From positions 296,001 through 360,000 of the forward strand of contig NZ_QYUL01000005.1 of NCBI RefSeq assembly GCF_003590795.1: a DNA stretch of 64,000 bases. Reading direction: 5' to 3'. Made by a program: the position numbers and the translations under genes. How positions within the stretch are numbered: the stretch's first letter is position 1; each line of letters opens with the position of its first letter. This DNA is from Azospirillum cavernae (GTDB lineage: Bacteria; Pseudomonadota; Alphaproteobacteria; Azospirillales; Azospirillaceae). The notes below the pieces were generated by a model, which saw only the letters and a list, made by a program, of their open reading frames with translations, ran no database searches and was not told where the DNA came from. This document shows positions 27,053-35,011 of the stretch, in pieces.

Positions 27053-27565
27053 TCAGCTCACAACCCGCCAACTGCCGTCCGGCTGTTGGCAGGCGGTGCC
27101 GACGCCCTGCTGGGTCCGTCCGCCGACGACGATGCTGGTTTGATACTCCCGGCAGAGTTCGCCGCTTTGGCTGCGGCCATCGCGCACCGGGGTGTAGGTT
27201 CCGTAATTGCCGGTTTGCGGGTTGTTCCAACGGATGGTCTGGCCGGTCGGCGCGCCATAGGCGTTTTGGGCGGCTTGTTCCGCGTAGGTCTGATCGGCGC
27301 GGTCGAGCGACGCGCCCGCCGCGTTGCCCAGCGCGGCGCCCAGCAAGGTGCCAATGCCCACGGCGACCAGCTTGCCGCTGCCGCCGCCAAAGCGTGATCC
27401 GGCGACGCCGCCGACCACGCCGCCCAGAATGGTCCCGGCGGTCTGTTTGTTGGCGCTGACGCCGCCGAAGCTGTCGCCGCCGTAACCGGGTTGGGCGCAA
27501 CCGGCCAGCGGCGCGGCCAACAGGCTGGCGGACAGGAGGGCGGCGAGAAGGGAACGGGCGCTCAT
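27053..27565 (-). CDS. Glycine-zipper outer-membrane lipoprotein (17-kDa surface antigen-like)
   Basis: This 170-aa lipoprotein has a signal peptide ending in the lipobox LAGC (Cys24), then a glycine-zipper membrane segment (GGVVGGVAGSRFGGGSG) and a C-terminal domain ending CREYQTSIVVGGRTQQGVG. This layout matches the 17-kDa surface antigen family of alphaproteobacteria. ATG 27565 begins the signal peptide; a much longer reading frame upstream, antisense to the acyl-CoA synthetase gene, is rejected. It is convergent with the sugar operon (13-base gap). It is probably anchored in the outer membrane. Confidence 0.88.
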   Translation of the reverse strand: MSARSLLAALLSASLLAAPLAGCAQPGYGGDSFGGVSANKQTAGTILGGVVGGVAGSRFGGGSGKLVAVGIGTLLGAALGNAAGASLDRADQTYAEQAAQNAYGAPTGQTIRWNNPQTGNYGTYTPVRDGRSQSGELCREYQTSIVVGGRTQQGVGTACQQPDGSWRVVS

Positions 27566-27730
27566 GGTTGGCTCTTTGGTTGCGTGATGTGGATCGCTGT
27601 CACTGGGATGAACATGGCAGACCCGCAAATTGTTCCATCCGCGTGACGCCATCGGTTGCTCGCCCTTATGATCCGCCCAACGACAGGATGACGCAACAGG
27701 CGTCGACAAGAAACAGGTGGGGGAAACGCG

Positions 27731-29371
27731 ATGCTGCCGACCGGCGACCGCTATGAAACGGTGCGCGATCACTTCGTGTGGCGCGTGCCAGCGCGTTACA
27801 ACATTGGCGTCGACGTCTGCGACCGCTGGGCTAACGCCGACCCGCAGCGGTTGGCGCTGATCCACAAGCGCCGCGACGGTGGGGTGGAGGAGTACCGCTT
27901 CGCCGACATCCGCGCCCTGTCCAACCGCTTCGCCAACGTGTTGGCCACGCATGGGGTGGAACGGGGCGACCGGGTGGGCGTGCTGCTGCCGCAAGCGCCG
28001 GAAACCGCCATTTCCCACATCGCCGTTTACAAGATGGGGGGCGTCGCCGTGCCGCTCTTCGCCCTGTTCGGGGTCGAGGCGTTGGAATACCGGCTGGCCA
28101 ATTGCGGGGCGCGGGCGGTGGTGACGGACACGGTGGGCGCGGCCAAGATCGCGGAGATCCGCCATCGCCTGCCCGACCTGCGCGCGGTTTTCGTGATCGA
28201 CGCCGAAGCCGACGCTGACGGCGGCGGAACAGCGGACGGCTGCCTGGATTGGCACGGCCTGACCGACGCGGCGGCGGACGATTTCACCCCGGTGGACACG
28301 GCGGCGGACGATCCGGCGATCATCATCTACACCTCCGGCACCACCGGCCAACCCAAGGGGGCGCTGCACGCCCATCGCGTGCTGTTGGGCCATTTGCCGG
28401 GGGTGGAGATGTCCCACGATCTGTTTCCGCAGCCGGGCGACCGCATTTGGACGCCCGCCGATTGGGCGTGGATCGGCGGCTTGCTCGACGTGCTGCTGCC
28501 CGCTTGGCACCATGGCGTCACCGTGGTGTCCCATCGCTTTGAGAAGTTCGACGGCGAGCAGGCCTTCCGTCTGCTGGCGGAGTTCCAGGTCCGCAACAGT
28601 TTCCTGCCGCCGACGGCGTTGAAGATGATGCGGTCGGTCGTCGATCCGGCGTCGCGCCACGCCTACCGCCTGCGCTCGGTCGCCAGCGGCGGCGAGACGC
28701 TGGGGTCGGAACTGCTGGATTGGGGCCGCCAGACCTTCAGCGTGACGATCAACGAGTTTTACGGCCAGACCGAATGCAACATGCTGGTCTCTTCCGCCGC
28801 GACGCTGATGCCGTCGAAGCCGGGAATCATGGGGCGCCCGGCGCCCGGCCATGATGTGGCGGTGATCAACGAACGGGGCGAGCGGCTGCCGCCCGGCGCG
28901 TTGGGGTTGATCGCCGTGCGGCGGCCCGATCCGGTGATGTTTCTGGGCTATTGGAACAACCCGACGGCGACGGCGGCGAAATTCATCGGCGACTGGCTCG
29001 TCACCGGCGACCAGGGGGAGTTGGACGCCGACGGCTACATCCGCTTCGTCGGGCGGGACGACGACGTCATCACCTCGGCGGGCTACCGCATCGGCCCCGG
29101 TGAGATCGAGGATTGCCTGATTGGTCATCCCGCCGTGCGCATGGCCGCCGTGGTCGGCGTGCCCGACCCCCTGCGCACCGAAATCGTCAAGGCCTTCGTC
29201 GTGCTTCAGGACGGGGTGACGGCGGACGACGCCCTCGTCGCCTCGATCAAGGAGCATGTGAAAACCCGGTTGGCGGCGCATGAATACCCGCGCGCCATCG
29301 CTTTCCTCGACAGCCTGCCCATGACCACCACCGGCAAGATCATTCGCCGGGAACTGCGCGACCGGACATGA
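27731..29371 (+). CDS. Acyl-CoA synthetase (AMP-dependent synthetase/ligase)
   Basis: This 546-aa adenylate-forming enzyme activates a carboxylic acid to its CoA thioester. The P-loop-like IIIYTSGTTGQPKGALH motif, NEFYGQTECNM and the C-terminal YRIGPGEIEDCLIGHPAV hinge region with TTTGKIIRREL (catalytic Lys) are all present. It most resembles medium-chain acyl-CoA synthetases. The following permease gene overlaps its stop (ATGA), and an ABC ATPase follows, suggesting co-expression for uptake and use of an organic acid. The substrate is unknown. Confidence 0.9.
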   Translation: MLPTGDRYETVRDHFVWRVPARYNIGVDVCDRWANADPQRLALIHKRRDGGVEEYRFADIRALSNRFANVLATHGVERGDRVGVLLPQAPETAISHIAVYKMGGVAVPLFALFGVEALEYRLANCGARAVVTDTVGAAKIAEIRHRLPDLRAVFVIDAEADADGGGTADGCLDWHGLTDAAADDFTPVDTAADDPAIIIYTSGTTGQPKGALHAHRVLLGHLPGVEMSHDLFPQPGDRIWTPADWAWIGGLLDVLLPAWHHGVTVVSHRFEKFDGEQAFRLLAEFQVRNSFLPPTALKMMRSVVDPASRHAYRLRSVASGGETLGSELLDWGRQTFSVTINEFYGQTECNMLVSSAATLMPSKPGIMGRPAPGHDVAVINERGERLPPGALGLIAVRRPDPVMFLGYWNNPTATAAKFIGDWLVTGDQGELDADGYIRFVGRDDDVITSAGYRIGPGEIEDCLIGHPAVRMAAVVGVPDPLRTEIVKAFVVLQDGVTADDALVASIKEHVKTRLAAHEYPRAIAFLDSLPMTTTGKIIRRELRDRT

Positions 29372-30108
29372 TGACCGAACTTTTGCTGTTGACCGCCGCC
29401 TTTCTGGCCGGGGCGATGAACGCCGTCGCTGGTGGGGGAAGCTTTCTCACCTTGCCCGCCTTGATCTACGCGGGGGTGCCGCCGGTCGCCGCCAACGCGA
29501 CCGGCACGGTGGCGTTGCTGCCCGGCTACGCCAGCGGGCTGTATGGCTACCGCCAAGACTTGACGCCGGTGGGCGAGGTTGGCTTGCCGTTGCTGGCTCT
29601 GGTCAGTCTGGCGGGCGGGTTGGCCGGGGCGGGGCTGTTGCTGGTGACGCCGGACGCGGTGTTTCGCGGCATCGTGCCGTGGCTGCTGCTGGCCGCCACC
29701 GGGCTGTTCGCCTTTGGCGGAGCGTTGGCCGCCCGTCTGCGCGCGGTCGGGTTGCACGGGCGCGGCGCGCTGCTCGGCACGCTGCTCGTCGTGTCGGTTT
29801 ATGGCGGCTATTTCAACGGTGGGTTGGGGATTTTGCTGCTGGCGCAGTTGAGCCTGTTCGGCATGACCAACCTCAACGCCATGAACGGGCTGAAAAATCT
29901 GTTCTCCACCGTGCTGACGGCGATCGCCGTGGTCGCCTACGCGCTGGGCGGGGCGGTGGATTGGCCCAAGGCCGCGTTGATGGTGCTGGCGGCGGTGGCC
30001 GGGGGCTATGTCGGCGCGCGGCTGGGCCGCCGGATCCCGCAGCGCGTTCTGCGCGGCGGCATCATCGCCGTTGGCCTGACCATGAGCGCGTTGTTTTTCG
30101 CCAAGTGA
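29368..30108 (+). CDS. TauE/SafE-family membrane permease
   Basis: This 246-aa membrane protein has about seven or eight hydrophobic helices. The N-terminal segment FLAGAMNAVAGGGSFLTLPAL and the internal NGGLGILLLAQLSL repeat are hallmarks of TauE/SafE anion transporters (sulfite, sulfoacetate and related organic anions). The ATG overlaps the acyl-CoA synthetase stop by four bases, so it probably moves the synthetase substrate or a related anion. Direction and substrate are not determinable. Confidence 0.88.
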   Translation: MMTELLLLTAAFLAGAMNAVAGGGSFLTLPALIYAGVPPVAANATGTVALLPGYASGLYGYRQDLTPVGEVGLPLLALVSLAGGLAGAGLLLVTPDAVFRGIVPWLLLAATGLFAFGGALAARLRAVGLHGRGALLGTLLVVSVYGGYFNGGLGILLLAQLSLFGMTNLNAMNGLKNLFSTVLTAIAVVAYALGGAVDWPKAALMVLAAVAGGYVGARLGRRIPQRVLRGGIIAVGLTMSALFFAK

Positions 30109-30192
30109 ACAAGGCCCCGCGTGAGGAAAGATGAAAAGTCGCGGCGCGCGGGGTAGAGTGCGCTCCCCTTCGTTTCCGCCGGTGCGCCCGCC

Positions 30193-30897
30193 ATGCTGAC
30201 CGTTTCCGATCTCGACCTGTTTTACGGCGACGCCCAGGCGCTCGACGGCGTGACGTTGGAGGTGGCGGAGGGATCGACCACGGCGATTGTCGGGGCGAAC
30301 GGCGCGGGCAAGACGTCGCTCATCCGCACGGTGGCGGGGATTCTGAAACCGGCGCGCGGCAGCATCCAGTTCCGGGGCCGGGACATCGCGGGGCTGCCCA
30401 GTCACGTCGTGTGCGATCTCGGCATCGGGCAGGTGGCGGAGGGGCGGCAAATCTTCCCCAGCCTGAGCATCCGCGAGAATCTGGAGATGGGCGCGGTCAT
30501 CCCGCGCGCCCGCGCCTCGGCCAAGCAGACCATGGAACGGGTTCTGGCCCTGTTCCCCCGCCTGTTGGAGCGGATGGATCAGGCCGCCGGAACTTTGTCG
30601 GGCGGCGAACAACAGATGCTGGCGATTGGCCGCTGTTTGATGGGAAAGCCCGACCTCATCATGTTCGACGAGCCGTCGCTGGGCCTGTCCCCCGCGCTGG
30701 TGCAGGAGCTGTTTCGCATCATCCGCGCTCTGGCGGCGGACGGCATGACGATCATTCTGGTTGAACAGAACGTCGCGGCCTCGCTCAAAATCGCCCAGCG
30801 CGCCTATGTTCTGGAAAATGGACGGGTGGCGCTGTCCGGCGCCGGCGCGGCGCTGCTCGACGACCCGGCGGTGAAACAGGCCTATCTCGGGCTGTAA
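30193..30897 (+). CDS. LivF-type ABC transporter ATP-binding protein
   Basis: This 234-aa ATPase of the branched-chain amino acid/amide transporter class has Walker A GANGAGKTS, signature LSGGEQQM, Walker B LIMFDEPSLGL and switch His replaced in the usual LivF way (ILVEQN). No LivG, LivH, LivM or binding protein gene is adjacent, so it is an orphan here. It follows the TauE-type permease by 85 bases. It may serve transporter parts encoded elsewhere. Confidence 0.88.
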   Translation: MLTVSDLDLFYGDAQALDGVTLEVAEGSTTAIVGANGAGKTSLIRTVAGILKPARGSIQFRGRDIAGLPSHVVCDLGIGQVAEGRQIFPSLSIRENLEMGAVIPRARASAKQTMERVLALFPRLLERMDQAAGTLSGGEQQMLAIGRCLMGKPDLIMFDEPSLGLSPALVQELFRIIRALAADGMTIILVEQNVAASLKIAQRAYVLENGRVALSGAGAALLDDPAVKQAYLGL

Positions 30898-30918
30898 CCC
30901 CAACGGATATCCCAGACG

Positions 30919-30947
30919 GACCAGGGGCGGGAGTTCCGCCCCTGGTC
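30919..30947. terminator. Strong stem-loop between convergent genes
   Basis: GACCAGGGGCGG (30919-30930) and CCGCCCCTGGTC (30936-30947) form a perfect 12-bp stem with a GAGTT loop, between the LivF-type gene (+) and the TPR-glycosyltransferase gene (-). There is no T-tract, but position and strength suggest a bidirectional terminator. Confidence 0.7.
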
Positions 30948-30955
30948 GTCGGTTG

Positions 30956-32749
30956 TCAGCGGGGTTGTTGCGCCTCCAGCGCGTAGGACAGCAACCGCTC
31001 CACCGAGCGCGCGCGGTCGCCGGTTTCGGTGAAACGCGCCTTGGCGGCGGCGGATTGTTGGGCGCGCAGATCGGCGTCTTCAACCAGAGCGACCGCCCGG
31101 TCCAGGAACGCCTCGTCGTCAGCGACAATGAAGGCGGGACCGGCGACGCTGGCGACGTCGCCGCCGCCGCGCGTGACCACCGGCAGCCCCTCGGCCAACG
31201 CGAAGGCCGCGCTGCCGCCGCCGCCTTGGCGCGTCGGGTTCAGATAGGCCGTGACCACCCGGTAAAAAGCGCGGATATCGTCCACATGACCCAGAACGTC
31301 AACGCGGGCGGCGTTGCGCAGCGTGGCGACGCGGGTGGGCAGGCTCTCCACCGCGCCCGCGAAGGCGACCCGCGCGGTGGGAAGCCGATCCAACAGCGCG
31401 TCGATGCGGGTTAGGAAGTCCGGCCCGGCCTCTTGATCCAGGCGGTTGCCGACGACGACGAAGACCGGGACGCCCTCGTCCAGGCCAAAATCGCCGCGCG
31501 TCAGCGGCGCGCCGCCCTCGGGCAGGGTCCAGCCAAAGGAGAAGGGGCGGAAACGGTCCCGCACATCGTCGGGCCAGCCTTCCGCGCTGTCCTCCGGCCC
31601 CCAGCCCAAAATCAGCCGGGCGAGCGACGGCGGCAACCCGGTCGACGTCGGCAGGCAAACGACGGGCCGGGTGCGGGCGAACAGATCGGCGATGGCGTTG
31701 GAGCCGCCGAACGACACGATGACGTCGGGATCGAAGCCTTCAACCGCGTCGACGATGGCGTGCAGCTTGCTTTCGTCGAAATGCTTTTGCGGGAAGGACA
31801 GCATCCGCACCCGCGCGCCAAAGGCGGTGATGGTCTGGTCGCCGTCATACTCCTCGGTCACGTTGTAGCTGTATTCGGGAACGAAGCCATTTTCACCCGA
31901 CACCGCCATGGCGTTGGGGTTGATGATGACAACCTCGCAGCCCTGCTCTTGAAGACGGCGGGCGTAGTCGAAGGCGTCCACCGTCGGCTGGTGGCCCTGG
32001 CCCAGCATCTGATTGGTGATGAGCGCCACGCGCTTGATCGAGTCGCGCGGTTGGGCGCGGCGCACCCGCACGGCGATGCCGTAACGCCGGGCGGTCTCTT
32101 CGACCAACAGACGGTAAAATCGACGGAAGGGGCCGCTGGTGAAAGCGCCGACGTCGCCAATGTGGCCTTCGCCCTGGAACAGCCGCATGGCCATGCCCCA
32201 ATAGGCGTAATGGAGCGACGCCACGGAAAAGCGCAGGGGTTCGTCCAGCACCGCCTGAACCAGATTCTGGTAATGCGCGATGTCGCCCGTCAGCAGGAAC
32301 AGCACGGAATGGCGGCGCATCACGTCGCCCATGCCATAGGTCGCGTCAACCTCCGCCGCCGCCGCTTTGCGGGTGTCGTCGTCGTAGCGGCGGATCAGAT
32401 TGGCCAGCGCCCCGATGTTGGCCCAGCCCTCCCCCTGGTTGTTGAGCAGGGTCAGCGCGCGGGCGAAGCTGAGCGCGGCGTCGCGCGTCCGCCCGCAGGC
32501 GTGCAGGGCGTGGCCGAGGTTGGCGTGGAACAGGGCCGATCCGCCATCGCTGACCACGGCCTTGCCGATCAACTCCGCCGCTTCCGCCGCCTGTCCGCTT
32601 TGCAGAGCGATCACGCCCAGCAGATGCAGCGCGTCGGGGTGGCCGGGCGATGCGTCCAGCACATCGCGATACAGGCGCTGGGCCTCATCGGTGCGCCCGG
32701 CGCGGTGATGCTCGGTCGCGACGGCCAGCGTCTGTTCGATCATGTCCAT
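30956..32749 (-). CDS. TPR protein with C-terminal GT-B glycosyltransferase domain
   Basis: This 597-aa protein begins with TPRs (residues about 1-150: EAQRLYRDVLDASPGHPDALHLLGV is the first repeat region). A middle domain and a C-terminal GT-B-like glycosyltransferase part follow (IVSFGGSNAIADLF, VFVVVGNRLDQEAG, and near the end GGGGSAAFALAEGLPVVTRG, the donor-binding block of family 4-like enzymes). ATG 32749 is chosen; upstream codons lack similarity. It is divergent from two larger TPR-glycosyltransferase genes sharing the same TPR leader. A role in protein (possibly flagellin) or surface glycan glycosylation is inferred. Confidence 0.78.
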   Translation of the reverse strand: MDMIEQTLAVATEHHRAGRTDEAQRLYRDVLDASPGHPDALHLLGVIALQSGQAAEAAELIGKAVVSDGGSALFHANLGHALHACGRTRDAALSFARALTLLNNQGEGWANIGALANLIRRYDDDTRKAAAAEVDATYGMGDVMRRHSVLFLLTGDIAHYQNLVQAVLDEPLRFSVASLHYAYWGMAMRLFQGEGHIGDVGAFTSGPFRRFYRLLVEETARRYGIAVRVRRAQPRDSIKRVALITNQMLGQGHQPTVDAFDYARRLQEQGCEVVIINPNAMAVSGENGFVPEYSYNVTEEYDGDQTITAFGARVRMLSFPQKHFDESKLHAIVDAVEGFDPDVIVSFGGSNAIADLFARTRPVVCLPTSTGLPPSLARLILGWGPEDSAEGWPDDVRDRFRPFSFGWTLPEGGAPLTRGDFGLDEGVPVFVVVGNRLDQEAGPDFLTRIDALLDRLPTARVAFAGAVESLPTRVATLRNAARVDVLGHVDDIRAFYRVVTAYLNPTRQGGGGSAAFALAEGLPVVTRGGGDVASVAGPAFIVADDEAFLDRAVALVEDADLRAQQSAAAKARFTETGDRARSVERLLSYALEAQQPR

Positions 32750-32971
32750 GGTGACGTTCCTGTTGCCGGGTCGGTGGGACCCTAAGTTCGGCGGCGGTTG
32801 TGCAGATCGGCTGTTTGATCCCCTATATTTACCCTGTTTTGCCGACAGGGCGGTCAACTTTCCGCAGGGTCGTGGGTGGGGTTGTGTGGAAAAGACGCCC
32901 GCTCTGTGCATCCTTCGGAAACATGCTATTGGCTAGGGCCACACGCGCCAACCGACCAGCAGGCGGCAGGA

Positions 32972-35011
32972 ATGAACCGGAACCAACGCAGGGCCGCCAA
33001 CACCAACGCCAACGGGGGCAAGACCGCCGCCAAGGCGGGGGGAAATGCCGCCACCGCGCTGTTGGCCCAAGCCGTGCCGCTGCATCAGGCCGGGCGGCTG
33101 GCCGAGGCCGAGGCGCTGTACCGGCAGGCTTTGGCCGCTCACCCCCGCCAACCCGACGCGCTGCATTTGTTGGGCATGATCGCCTGCCAGACCGGGCGCT
33201 TCGCAGAGGCCGTCGATTTGATCGAGCAGGCGGTGTCCGCAAACCGGACGGTCCCCGATTATCACGCCAATCTGGCTTACGCGTTCCAGGCTCTTGGCCG
33301 GGCGGGGGAGGCCGAGGCGGCGGCGCGCGCCGCCCTGCGCCTGCGCGCTCCCTTCCCGGAAGCCGCCAACAGTTTGGGCAACGCCCTGAACGCGCAGGGA
33401 CGGTTTGATCAAGCCGCCGCCGCTTACCGCGATGCTCTGCGGACCCGACCCGACTACGCCGAGGCGTTGGGCAATTTGGGCGCCGTTCTGCGCACGCTGA
33501 ACCGCTCGGGCGAGGCGGAAGCGGTGTTGCGGCAGGCCTTGGCGCTCGCCCCCCACCTTGCTGACGCCCGCGCCGCCCTTGGACTCGCTCTGCTCGACCT
33601 GGACCGGGCCGACGAGGGGGAGGCCATCTTGCGCGAGGCGCTGCGCCAACGTCCCGATCACGCTGGGGCGCTGCTGGCTCTGGCGGGCGCGTTGCAACGG
33701 CGCGGCCAACCCGCCGAGGCGCCCTATCGCCGTCACATGACCGTGCAGCCGTCCGACGCGGAGGCGTGGAACGGTTGGGGGCTGGAACTGCAAAAGCGCG
33801 ACCGCATCGATGAGGCCGCTGGCGCCTTTGCCAAGGCCCTGCGGCTGGCCCCGCTGATGACGGAGGCGCTGACCAATCTGGGCAGCGTCCGCCGTCTGCA
33901 AGGGCGCAGCGCCGAGGCGGCGGTCCTGCAACGTCGGGCGCTGGATCTGCGGCCCGACTACGCCGCCGCCCACTCCAACCTTGGCCAAGCGTTTCAGGAT
34001 CTGGGCGATGACCGTGCGGCGGAAAACAGCTTCACCCGCGCGCTGGAGTTTGACCCCAGGGAATCGACCGCCCGTTTCAACCGCGCCCTGCTGCGGCTGC
34101 GGCACGGGCGTTTGAAAGCCGGATGGGAGGATTACGCCGACCGTTTCACCTCGGGCCGTCTGGGGCGTCCACGCGAATTTCCCATGCCGGAATGGGGGGG
34201 CGAGGATTTGACCGGGCGCCGTTTGCTGCTGTGGGCTGAGCAGGGGTTGGGCGACGAGCTTATGTTCGGGTCGATCCTGTCCGATCTGGTTGGTCGGGTC
34301 GGCTCCCTCATCATCGAATGTGATCCCCGGCTGGTCCCGTTGTTCCAGCGCTCCTTCCCGTCCGCGCAGGCGCGGGCGCCAACCGCGCGGCCCGACGATG
34401 CGGATCGCCATCTGCCTTTCGGCTCGCTGCCGCGCCTGCTGCGCGGGCGGTTGGCTGATTTCCCGGCGCGGTCGGGATGGCTGGTCCCGGACCCGGCGCG
34501 AGCGGCGGACTGGCGCGGGCGGTTGGCCGGACTGGGGCCGGGGCTGACCGTCGGCGTCGCTTGGACCAGCCGCCGGATCACCACGGAACGGCGGTCCGCC
34601 TACACCACGCTCGACCAATGGGGGCCGCTGTTGCGCCTGCCCCATCTGCGAATCGTCAGCCTTCAGTATGACGGGCGGGAGGAGGAGATCGTCGCCGCCG
34701 AACGTCGTTTCGGCGTGACCATCCATCGCTGGAGCGATCTGGACCAAACCGCAGATCTGGAGGGGACCGCCGCCCTGGTCGCCGGGCTGGATCTGGCGGT
34801 GACGGTGGCCTCCTCAGCGGGCGAGTTCGCCGGCGCGCTGGGCGTGCCGGTCTGGCGCCTCGGCAGCCCGGACTGGACCCATCTGGGGGCGGCAACCCGC
34901 CCCTGGTTCCCCAGCATGCGCAGCCTGCGTCCGCCGGTCGGTGGCGGTCTTGATGGGGCGATCTTTAAGGCGTCTCAAGAGATTGCGCGTTTAAGCGGAG
35001 GTGTTTTGTGA
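32972..35011 (+). CDS. TPR protein with C-terminal glycosyltransferase-9-like domain
   Basis: This 679-aa protein has an N-terminal basic leader, about nine TPR units (residues 30-365), then a domain of about 300 residues starting FNRALLRLRHGRLKAGWEDY, with LLLWAEQGLGDELMFGSIL and LTVGVAWTSRR. These resemble ADP-heptose:LPS heptosyltransferase (GT9) folds. The ATG follows GGCAGGA. The next gene overlaps its stop (GTGA) and carries two more copies of the same TPR-GT module, so these genes arose by duplication. The acceptor is unknown; TPRs commonly hold protein partners. Confidence 0.78.
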   Translation: MNRNQRRAANTNANGGKTAAKAGGNAATALLAQAVPLHQAGRLAEAEALYRQALAAHPRQPDALHLLGMIACQTGRFAEAVDLIEQAVSANRTVPDYHANLAYAFQALGRAGEAEAAARAALRLRAPFPEAANSLGNALNAQGRFDQAAAAYRDALRTRPDYAEALGNLGAVLRTLNRSGEAEAVLRQALALAPHLADARAALGLALLDLDRADEGEAILREALRQRPDHAGALLALAGALQRRGQPAEAPYRRHMTVQPSDAEAWNGWGLELQKRDRIDEAAGAFAKALRLAPLMTEALTNLGSVRRLQGRSAEAAVLQRRALDLRPDYAAAHSNLGQAFQDLGDDRAAENSFTRALEFDPRESTARFNRALLRLRHGRLKAGWEDYADRFTSGRLGRPREFPMPEWGGEDLTGRRLLLWAEQGLGDELMFGSILSDLVGRVGSLIIECDPRLVPLFQRSFPSAQARAPTARPDDADRHLPFGSLPRLLRGRLADFPARSGWLVPDPARAADWRGRLAGLGPGLTVGVAWTSRRITTERRSAYTTLDQWGPLLRLPHLRIVSLQYDGREEEIVAAERRFGVTIHRWSDLDQTADLEGTAALVAGLDLAVTVASSAGEFAGALGVPVWRLGSPDWTHLGAATRPWFPSMRSLRPPVGGGLDGAIFKASQEIARLSGGVL

